The translations under genes were made by a program, and so were the position numbers. The notes below the pieces were generated by a model. It was not told where the DNA came from, made no database searches, and was given only the letters and a program-made list of their open reading frames with translations. From positions 1-64,000 of the forward strand of contig UQHK01000006.1 of assembly GCA_900540855.1 (NCBI GenBank): a DNA stretch of 64,000 bases. The letters are read 5' to 3'. Below are positions 31,645 through 38,545 of the stretch, piece by piece (position 1 is the stretch's first letter; the number at the start of each line of letters is the position of its first letter). The stretch comes from an uncultured Collinsella sp. (lineage in GTDB: Bacteria; Actinomycetota; Coriobacteriia; Coriobacteriales; Coriobacteriaceae).

Positions 31645-32754
31645 TTAGACCGGCTTAAGCCCAAAACACGCCCGCAGCGTGTTAAGCAACGCCTCTTGCT
31701 TCTTCCTGCGGGCATCGACACGATTCCGGTACCGCTTTCGCATACGCTGGTGCATGCGCCATGCGAGCGCTTCCATCGCTTCCATGTCACAGAGCATTTC
31801 GTTATTGACCGTCGCGACCTCGATTCCCATAGTAATCAAGCCCGTGTTGCGCTTTTCATCATGGATACGTCCCCTCCGAGAGGAATGGCCCAGCTCACCG
31901 TTGTATTCCAGGTCAAACCGGGCTGCCTCTTGATACGCATCGCAAACTGCATGGGGCATCCCCGAGATTGCCTGCGCACGGTCATCAAACTCGATCTTGT
32001 AGTCGGTCTTAAAAGGTCCGCAGGCAAACCCGCCATAGGAAAACGGAAGCGAAAACAGGGCGAGCATGATGCACTCCATGGGCGAGAGCAGGTTTTCTGA
32101 CAGGTAGGGACACAGACGCAGCAGCTGTTTGGCCACATTCCCCTTGCATGCCGCAAGGTAATCTGCCAGGCGATCGGGCGTCAGCGCCGGCTCGACTTCA
32201 AAGTAGCCCACGTCTGCTGGCTGGTCCTTGTCCTTTGCAAGTTTATTCGTAACAGGCGAGGTGTAGGGAGGCAGATACTTCCCGCGGTCGCTCAGTGAAA
32301 TCTTAGAGCACAGCTCCTGGGCCAGGGCAAATGCCTGGATACAGCCAAGTTCGCGCGCAACGGCAAGGCAGAGGGCCTCGGGAGACAAGCTGTACACCCC
32401 CGGTTCCACCTCTAGAATCGAGCCGGCGGGCAACCCGGAACACACGGACCAGCCTACGCTAGGCATGCGGCGGCGCTGCGCCGCAGATCCCACCAGCAAG
32501 CACAGATCTTCTTGCACCTCGCCACTTTTGGCTCCAATTCGCACCAAGTCAGGAAGATAGATATCCTCGGTCGAGGGCGACGACGTGCGCAGCACACGGC
32601 GCTCATCATCGGGATTAAGGTCCTTCCAGCTGATATAGCCCATCTGCCGGCGCTCGGCGCGCATCATGCGCAGCGCTGAAGCGCCTGTTAGGATTACGGA
32701 AGCCGCTAGCTGTTCGCCTGTCGGCTCGTTGCGCCGCTCAATCTTCACTGCCAC
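31645..32754 (-). CDS. AbiEi/DUF559-like protein of unknown function
   Basis: From the GTG at 32754 (ribosome site AGGGGTGG, 10 bp after the comF stop) the protein has 369 aa; an ATG at 32793 overlapping comF is the alternative. The middle part (VEPGVYSLSPEALCLAVARELG, LLSPMECIMLALFSLP) resembles AbiEi-type regulators. The C-terminal part (RFDLEYNGELGHSS, RRGRIHDEKRNTGLITMGIEV) has the EYxG...H...D..R spacing of DUF559/Vsr-like nuclease folds. Such proteins occur in defence and toxin-antitoxin contexts, but no toxin gene is adjacent. The start is uncertain and the function is not assigned. Confidence 0.6.
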   Translation of the reverse strand: MAVKIERRNEPTGEQLAASVILTGASALRMMRAERRQMGYISWKDLNPDDERRVLRTSSPSTEDIYLPDLVRIGAKSGEVQEDLCLLVGSAAQRRRMPSVGWSVCSGLPAGSILEVEPGVYSLSPEALCLAVARELGCIQAFALAQELCSKISLSDRGKYLPPYTSPVTNKLAKDKDQPADVGYFEVEPALTPDRLADYLAACKGNVAKQLLRLCPYLSENLLSPMECIMLALFSLPFSYGGFACGPFKTDYKIEFDDRAQAISGMPHAVCDAYQEAARFDLEYNGELGHSSRRGRIHDEKRNTGLITMGIEVATVNNEMLCDMEAMEALAWRMHQRMRKRYRNRVDARRKKQEALLNTLRACFGLKPV

Positions 32755-32764
32755 AAAACCACCC

Positions 32765-33571
32765 CTACCAAACACGTGCGATAGCAAGGCCATCGACTGC
32801 CGCAGCGCCGGCGCGCTTGAGCTCCGCCGAGGCTGCTGCCATGGTCGCGCCCGTGGTGATAACGTCATCGATAAGCAGCAGGCGGCGGCCGTGCACGTCC
32901 TCAACCGTCTCGTACATGCCTTGGGCACGCTCGCGGCGCTCCTCACGACCGAGTTCGCGCTGGTCGCCATGCCCGTACTTGACGAGAGCATCGAGCAGGG
33001 GAACACCCGACAGCTCGCAAAATGGGCGCGCAATAGCCTCCATATGATCAAAGCCACGCCGCCGAAACGCTGCCGCCGTCGCGGGCACAAACACCACCGC
33101 ATCCGCACCGGACAGCACACCTCCTAAGCGTTCGGGCGCTACGACCTGGGCATGCAGGGCAGTGTCGTAGAGCAGCTCCGCCAGATACGGCGCCAGGCGT
33201 CGCTCGCCCGCGTCCTTGTACGCTTTAATGATGCGCGGCAGCGGATGCGCATAGACGGAGCACGCCAGGCAGCGGTCGAGCGCCTCCGCCATTGCCGAGG
33301 ACGTGCCCTCGACCGAACACTCAGTGCACAGCAAATCCCCAAACGGGGCGCCGCATCGGGTACAGCTATGACGTGGGTCGATGAGCGTGAGCGCGGCCAG
33401 GCAGTCTTGGCAAATAAGCGCACCGGCGCGCTCGCAGCCGGCACATCGTGTTGGCGACAATGCCTCGAGTGCCTCGCGTGCCGCCCGCTCGGCAAACGGC
33501 AGCAATTCGTCCGCAAACGGTAGGGCGCCGGCACCCTGCAGACGGCTCAATTTGTTCAGATGGCTCTTCAA
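32765..33571 (-). CDS. comF: ComF-family phosphoribosyltransferase-like protein
   Basis: 268 aa. An N-terminal zinc-binding part with CAGCERAGALICQDC, CTRCGAPFGDLLCTEC and CLAC cysteine pairs precedes the phosphoribosyltransferase-like fold. The latter has YKDAGERRLAPYLAELL and the PRPP-loop motif RRLLLIDDVITTGATMAAA (about residues 229-247). ComF takes part in DNA uptake for transformation in Bacillus and Haemophilus; homologues are also present in non-competent bacteria. Downstream gene starts 10 bp after its stop. Confidence 0.88.
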   Translation of the reverse strand: MKSHLNKLSRLQGAGALPFADELLPFAERAAREALEALSPTRCAGCERAGALICQDCLAALTLIDPRHSCTRCGAPFGDLLCTECSVEGTSSAMAEALDRCLACSVYAHPLPRIIKAYKDAGERRLAPYLAELLYDTALHAQVVAPERLGGVLSGADAVVFVPATAAAFRRRGFDHMEAIARPFCELSGVPLLDALVKYGHGDQRELGREERRERAQGMYETVEDVHGRRLLLIDDVITTGATMAAASAELKRAGAAAVDGLAIARVW

Positions 33572-33576
33572 GACAC

Positions 33577-33608
33577 AACCCTCCCTACGTTCGGTCGCAG
33601 GGAGGGTT
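33577..33608 (-). other. Hairpin between ricT and comF
   Basis: AACCCTCCCT pairs with AGGGAGGGTT around a 12-nt loop. No U-tract on the minus strand, so it may be a processing or attenuation hairpin. Confidence 0.5.
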
Positions 33609-33673
33609 GTTGATTCAGCGCTATGGTACCCCGACGCGATTGGGGTAAGGCGGGTTAAATCCGCTCGCGGGCG

Positions 33674-35374
33674 TTATTCGCCGGCGGGCGGTTGTGGTGC
33701 GGCCGAAGACGGGGTCGAGCCCTCGCCACCATCCTGGCGCGGCTTGCGGGAACGGCGACGGCGACGGCGCTTTTGACCCTGGTCGGCCGAGCCCTCGCCA
33801 CCGCGATCCTCGCGCGGCTCGCGCTCGTCGCGAGCGGCGCCACGCGAAGCCTTGGCAGCAGCTCCCCCGCCATCTCCGGGACGACGGCGCGTGACCTTGA
33901 CCTCGCCATCCGAGACCTGATCGGCCACGGAGGGCACTGAAGGCTTCTGCTGTGCGCCCGAGGAATGGCGACGGCGCGGACGCGGCGCGCGCTCCTCCTC
34001 GCCACGTGACTTGCCGCCCTTGTCGACAGGCGCATCGGAGGCCGAGGGACCCTTGGAAGCGGCACCAGCCTCGCGAGCAGCTGCGGCGCGGAAGGCGTCC
34101 TCGCGCTCCTCGCTCGACAGATGACGGCGACGACGGCGTGTGGGATTCATGCCACCGCCGCGATTCTGCTGCTGGGGCTGTTGAACCTCGCGCTCGCGAG
34201 CGCCGTTCTTGCCGGCGGCTGCGGCCTCGCCGGCATCGGCAGAGCCCGCACGCTTGCGGCGGCGACGGCCGCCAGCGGCCTCCTCGGCCTCGGGTGCCTC
34301 GGCCTTACCACGGCCCTTTCCGCGGCCACGGCCCTCGCCCTGGCCCTGACCGGCGCGAGCATCGGAATCGGCATCGCGACGACGGCGCTTGGGCATCGAC
34401 GTGCCAGCAAGACGGTCGGCGCTCGACAGGCCATCGCCCACGTCGACGCCGTTCTCGCGGTCGAGCTCCATGAGCGCCAGGCGCATCTCGGGCGACTCGA
34501 TGCGCTCGAGCACATCGCGCGTCACGCAGTCGGGGCGGCAATTGCAGCCCTGCTCGGTAGCCTTCTTCTTGCAGCCCTCCGAGCAGGTCATATCGGCCAG
34601 GTTGACCTTAAAGACCTTGCCGTTCTCCAGGCGCAGCACCAGCTGCTCGCGCGGCGTGTCATATTCCTGAATACGCGCCTTGCCGAGCGGCGTATCGATG
34701 AGCGTCTTCTTTTTGGGCGCGCGGCTCTTAAAGTCCTTGTAGGCCTCGAACTCGTAGCGCAGGCAGCACATCAGGCGGCCACACACGCCGCTGATCTTGG
34801 AGGAATTGAGCGGCAGGTCCTGCTCTTTTGCCATGCGGATCGAGACGGGCTCAAACTGTCCGCCAAAGCGCGTGCAGCAGAGCTCCTGTCCGCACTGGGC
34901 ATAGCCGCCCACCAGGCGGGTCTCGTCGCGCACGCCGATCTGGCGCATGTCGACGCGAATGTGCAGCGTCGAGGACAGGTCCTTGACGAGCTGGCGAAAA
35001 TCGACGCGCTCCTCGGCCGCAAAGTAGAACACGGCCTTCTCGCCGCCAAACAGGTACTCGACGCCCACCGGCTTCATCTCGAGGTCGAGCTCTTTGACCA
35101 GACGGCGGAAATCGACCATCGCCTCGTCGCCCTGGATGGCCAAATCGTCGGCAAGCTGCAGGTCGATGTCGCTCGCCACGCGCAGCACGGGCTTGAGCGG
35201 CTGACCGATCTCGTCTTGCGGCACCTCGAAGGGATCGGCCGTGACCAAGCCGATCTCGGTTCCGCGCTCGGTGGAGCAAATGGCATAATCGGCCTCGAGG
35301 ATATCCAGGTCCTGCGGGTCAAACCACAGGTCGCGCGAGGCGTAGGTAAACTTAACGGGTACGACTAACGGCAT
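33674..35374 (-). CDS. ricT: RicT/YaaT (PSP1-domain) protein with long charged C-terminal extension
   Basis: 566 aa. The first ~300 residues are a PSP1 domain with the cysteine sets QCGQELCCTRFG and GRLMCCLRYE. In B. subtilis RicT these help bind iron-sulphur clusters in the RicAFT complex, which acts in RNA processing with RNase Y. From about residue 315 to the end the chain is a low-complexity Arg/Lys/Glu/Ala/Gly tail with repeated RRRRR-type blocks, almost as long as the domain itself. It probably binds RNA and is disordered. Its start overlaps the end of holB by 10 bp, giving the conserved order tmk-holB-ricT. Confidence 0.88.
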   Translation of the reverse strand: MPLVVPVKFTYASRDLWFDPQDLDILEADYAICSTERGTEIGLVTADPFEVPQDEIGQPLKPVLRVASDIDLQLADDLAIQGDEAMVDFRRLVKELDLEMKPVGVEYLFGGEKAVFYFAAEERVDFRQLVKDLSSTLHIRVDMRQIGVRDETRLVGGYAQCGQELCCTRFGGQFEPVSIRMAKEQDLPLNSSKISGVCGRLMCCLRYEFEAYKDFKSRAPKKKTLIDTPLGKARIQEYDTPREQLVLRLENGKVFKVNLADMTCSEGCKKKATEQGCNCRPDCVTRDVLERIESPEMRLALMELDRENGVDVGDGLSSADRLAGTSMPKRRRRDADSDARAGQGQGEGRGRGKGRGKAEAPEAEEAAGGRRRRKRAGSADAGEAAAAGKNGAREREVQQPQQQNRGGGMNPTRRRRRHLSSEEREDAFRAAAAREAGAASKGPSASDAPVDKGGKSRGEEERAPRPRRRHSSGAQQKPSVPSVADQVSDGEVKVTRRRPGDGGGAAAKASRGAARDEREPREDRGGEGSADQGQKRRRRRRSRKPRQDGGEGSTPSSAAPQPPAGE

Positions 35375-36492
35375 TTCAGTGCCTTCCTGATATCGAACAG
35401 CATGACCTCGATGGCCAGCTGGGGAGTAACGTTTCTGGCGATGTTGCGCTCGGCGGTCGCGACCGCCTCGAGCGCCTGGGTGGCACCCGCAACATTCGTC
35501 GCAGCGGCAAGCCGACCGATCGTGTCACGCACGTCTTCGTTCACCACGTCGGCCGCCTCGTCCTGAAGTGTCAGCAGCACGTCGCGCATGAGCGTCCGCG
35601 CGCTCGCCAGCGCTTCCATGATACCCGAACGCTCGCGCGCGTTGAGTTCGCGCTTGTTGCGGTCCTCAAGCTGCTTCAATGCTCCACGCGACAGGTAGTC
35701 GGCATTTTGCTCGAGTACCTTTTCCTGCGTGGACTTAACCTCGGCGAGCGGCGCCTTGACGGCGACGATGAGCGACTTGGCGCGACTGAGCACGTCGGCC
35801 TCGTCGGCGGCAATGAGTGAGTCGATGGCACGGACCATCTGACGGCGGGCGTCCTGGCGCTCGGCGCTCTTAAGAAACTCGATGCCGCGTGTGGGGCTTC
35901 CCGCCACGGCGACCGCCATGCGGCAACGCGCAGGGTCCTGACCGGTGGCGCGGCTCACGGCCTGCGCGGCGACGGCGGGCGACACCAGCCGAAACGGCAC
36001 GCACTGGCAGCGGCTCACGATTGTGGGCAGCATCACGTCTGCCGAGGTGCCCAGCAAGATGAACATAACGCCCTCGGGCGGCTCCTCGAGTGTCTTGAGC
36101 AGTGCGTTGGCGGTGTTGGCGCGCAGTTGCTCGGCACGGTCGATGATGTAGACCTTGGCCTTGGCGCGAATGGGTGCCAGCGGCACGTCATCGAGCAGCT
36201 CGCGGGTCTGGGCAATAAGGTAGCCCGTGGCGCTCTCGGGCGTGTAATAGTGCACGTCGGGATGCGTATGCCGAGAGACGCGCACGCAACTGTCGCATGC
36301 GCCGCAGCCGTCCTGCTCGCACAGGAAGGCTTGGGCGAGCGCCCACGCGGCATCGAGCTTGCCCGCGCCGGGGGCGCCCAAAAACAGGTAGGCGTGCGAT
36401 GCACGGCCGCTGGCGACGGCATTGGTCAAAAAGTCGCGCACGCGCTCTTGGGTGTCGAGCTTGGCCAGCAGGCTTGCCTGAGCGGGGGCCAT
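35365..36492 (-). CDS. holB: DNA polymerase III delta-prime subunit
   Basis: 375 aa from the ATG at 36492, one base past the tmk stop. Clamp-loader AAA fold: AYLFLGAPGAGKLDAAWALA (the Ser/Thr after the Walker A Lys is Leu, so ATP binding may be absent, as is common in delta-prime), the zinc cluster CEQDGCGACDSC, VYIIDRAEQL, and sensor region LLKTLEEPPEGVMFIL. It loads the sliding clamp at the replisome. It overlaps ricT by 10 bp. The tmk-holB-ricT set is a widely conserved operon. Confidence 0.9.
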   Translation of the reverse strand: MAPAQASLLAKLDTQERVRDFLTNAVASGRASHAYLFLGAPGAGKLDAAWALAQAFLCEQDGCGACDSCVRVSRHTHPDVHYYTPESATGYLIAQTRELLDDVPLAPIRAKAKVYIIDRAEQLRANTANALLKTLEEPPEGVMFILLGTSADVMLPTIVSRCQCVPFRLVSPAVAAQAVSRATGQDPARCRMAVAVAGSPTRGIEFLKSAERQDARRQMVRAIDSLIAADEADVLSRAKSLIVAVKAPLAEVKSTQEKVLEQNADYLSRGALKQLEDRNKRELNARERSGIMEALASARTLMRDVLLTLQDEAADVVNEDVRDTIGRLAAATNVAGATQALEAVATAERNIARNVTPQLAIEVMLFDIRKALKCR

Positions 36493-36493
36493 G

Positions 36494-37177
36494 TTACTCG
36501 GCCTCCTTGGCAAGCGCGGCGGCGACAGCATCCTGGGGGATATCGAGACCGTACGCGCGAACCTGCTCGACCGTCTTCTCGAAAACTTCCTCGACGGTCG
36601 TAGTGGCGTCGATGAGCTTTACGCGGTTTGGCTCCTCGGCAGCAATGGCACAAAATCCCTGGTACACACGCTCCTGGAATGCCATGCCCTTAGCCTCCAT
36701 GCGATCTGCCGCGCCACGGGCTGCCATGCGTAGCGCCGCCTGCTCGGGCGTGATGTGATAGACGAGTGTGAGCGCCGGGTGCGTTCCCGCGACGGCCAGG
36801 TTGTTGGCGTCGCGCACCATCTGGCGGTCGAGGCCATCGGCAAACGCCTGGTAGCAGGTCGTGGAATCGTAGAAGCGATCGCACAGGACCACCTTGCCGG
36901 CCGCAAGGGCGGGGGCTATGACCTCGTGCACCAGCTGGGCACGCGCAGCCTCGTAGAGCAGCAACTCGCAGGTGTCGCCCATCGCCATATTGGCGGGGTC
37001 GAGCAGCAGGGCGCGGATCTTTTCGCTGATGGCGGTGCCGCCCGGTTCGCGCAGGCTCACAACCTGGTGGCCAGCGAGCTCGAGCGCGCGGGCAAGCAGG
37101 CGCGCCTGCGTGGACTTGCCGGCACCGTCGACGCCCTCGAGCGTGATAAAGCTATGTTGAGCAGGCTCAAAAGCCAT
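36494..37177 (-). CDS. tmk: Thymidylate kinase
   Basis: Phosphorylates dTMP to dTDP. 227 aa, slightly longer than the usual 205-215. P-loop FITLEGVDGAGKSTQARLLA (about residues 11-30), dTMP-binding DRFYDSTTCYQAFADGLDR with the DRYxxS-type motif, and LID region AARGAADRMEAKGMAFQERV. It is the first gene of the tmk-holB-ricT group. The stop is followed after one base by the holB ATG. Confidence 0.92.
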   Translation of the reverse strand: MAFEPAQHSFITLEGVDGAGKSTQARLLARALELAGHQVVSLREPGGTAISEKIRALLLDPANMAMGDTCELLLYEAARAQLVHEVIAPALAAGKVVLCDRFYDSTTCYQAFADGLDRQMVRDANNLAVAGTHPALTLVYHITPEQAALRMAARGAADRMEAKGMAFQERVYQGFCAIAAEEPNRVKLIDATTTVEEVFEKTVEQVRAYGLDIPQDAVAAALAKEAE

Positions 37178-37280
37178 GGGCGCAGCCCCTTCCTACAAGG
37201 CGCGAAAATGCAAGTTATAGCAACCAAGCCATGATACCCCAGTGCTCGGCGCGTCCCCAATGGCTAAAGGTGCCTTTCCA

Positions 37281-37349
37281 AAGTTGCGGTGAAATAGGGA
37301 CTGATTGAAGCTCTGAGACCGCAAAACAGTCCCTATTTCACCGCAACTT
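37281..37349. repeat. Perfect 23-bp inverted repeat (GGGAC-type)
   Basis: Arms at 37281-37303 and 37327-37349 are exact inverse copies and contain GTGAAATAGGGACTG. The loop is 23 nt. It lies between divergent tmk and the zinc-ribbon gene. It is similar in style to the inverted repeat at 38420-38477. Confidence 0.8.
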
Positions 37350-37417
37350 ATGATGGGGAATTTTGAGCGGTGGGTATAATCGTCGTATTGCATTGAAATG
37401 TGGCGAAAGGAGTGGCA

Positions 37418-38401
37418 ATGTCTCGGTATTGCGCCTCGTGCGGCAAACTTCTTGCAGATGATGCCAAGTTCTGCACCTCGTGCGGTGCACCCGTTGAGCA
37501 AACAACCGCGAGCGATAGCCAGCCCGCTTTTGAGCAGACCGGTTCCCTCGATACGCCGCAAGCCAAGGCGGACGACCCCCTCGCCTATCGCCCCGACCCC
37601 GCCGCAGGCCCCGCGACCGTCGAGACCACGCAGCGCATACCCGTCGCGAGCGGCTCGTCCCAACAGCAGCCGGCTCCCGCATACGCGCCCGCTTCGCCAC
37701 AGACCCCCGCTCCCAAAAAGAGCGGCACCGGGCCGCTTATCGCTGTTATCGTTGTGCTGGTGGCGATCATCATCGCCCTGGTCATCTTCTTTGCGATCAG
37801 ACCGTTCGACAACGCCGTCACGCAGACGACTGCCGAGGTAGCTAAGCTGCACCATGACGTCGACGACGATGACCTAAAGCCTCTCGGCGATCCCAACAGC
37901 CTGTACGACGATGATGACGATGACGACGAGGATGGCGGCGAAGCAACGCTCTCCGAACAGAACCTCTACCGCCGACTGAGCGAATACTACGACTTGCTCG
38001 AAGACCTCGACAACTACGTCCGTGGCGACGCGCAGAACTTCAACGGCAGCTATCTGGAAGAAGATCGCACCACCCGTCAAAATCTCGCCGACGTCGCCGA
38101 GCGCACGGAAGACACCATCGAGCAGTACTACGATATCGTCGAGGACCTGGACGTCCCGACGAGCTCCAAGAACTACAGCTCCTGGAAGGACATCGTGGCG
38201 CTGTACGACGACCTGGATCACCGCATCGACGCAATCTGTGATGCCTGGGAGATCAGCCTGAAATACGCCAAGCCTGCGGACCACAAGAATGAGATCGTGG
38301 CACCGCTGTCACGCGACAACGTGGCGGGCACCAATGACAATAAGTACCGCCTAGACTTTGAGGAGCGCTATCCCGGCGCCAAACCCGTCGAAGTGAACTA
38401 G
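37418..38401 (+). CDS. Zinc-ribbon, single-pass membrane protein
   Basis: 327 aa from ATG 37418 (AAAGGAG upstream). An N-terminal zinc ribbon (RYCASCGKLLADDAKFCTSC, residues 3-22) precedes a Pro/Ala-rich linker and one membrane segment (about residues 109-129, PLIAVIVVLVAIIIALVIFF). A Tyr/Asp-rich extracellular domain with a run of Asp (DDDDDDDEDGG) follows. Charged coil-like stretches (RLSEYYDLLEDLDNYV) suggest a helical outside domain. I know no function. The gene is flanked on both sides by perfect inverted repeats. Confidence 0.65.
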   Translation: MSRYCASCGKLLADDAKFCTSCGAPVEQTTASDSQPAFEQTGSLDTPQAKADDPLAYRPDPAAGPATVETTQRIPVASGSSQQQPAPAYAPASPQTPAPKKSGTGPLIAVIVVLVAIIIALVIFFAIRPFDNAVTQTTAEVAKLHHDVDDDDLKPLGDPNSLYDDDDDDDEDGGEATLSEQNLYRRLSEYYDLLEDLDNYVRGDAQNFNGSYLEEDRTTRQNLADVAERTEDTIEQYYDIVEDLDVPTSSKNYSSWKDIVALYDDLDHRIDAICDAWEISLKYAKPADHKNEIVAPLSRDNVAGTNDNKYRLDFEERYPGAKPVEVN

Positions 38402-38419
38402 CGCTTTGTCGTTCCCGAG

Positions 38420-38477
38420 CCGGCAGTTAGGGACGTTCCTAAACTGCCGGCAGAAAAGGAACGTCCCTAACTGCCGG
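38420..38477. repeat. Perfect 21-bp inverted repeat (GGGAC-type)
   Basis: Arms 38420-38440 and 38457-38477 are exact inverse copies containing CAGTTAGGGACGTTCCT. It directly follows the zinc-ribbon gene and precedes a terminator. Confidence 0.8.
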
Positions 38478-38480
38478 TCA

Positions 38481-38519
38481 AAAAACGAGCGAGGATCGCG
38501 GGATCCTCGCTCATTTTTG
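38481..38519. terminator. Bidirectional terminator between the zinc-ribbon and topoisomerase genes
   Basis: GAGCGAGGATC (38487-38497) pairs with GATCCTCGCTC (38502-38512). AAAAA lies on the left and TTTTT on the right, so it can end both convergent transcripts. Confidence 0.88.
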
Positions 38520-38545
38520 TTTTGGTCAATGTTTCGGCTGCGCTG

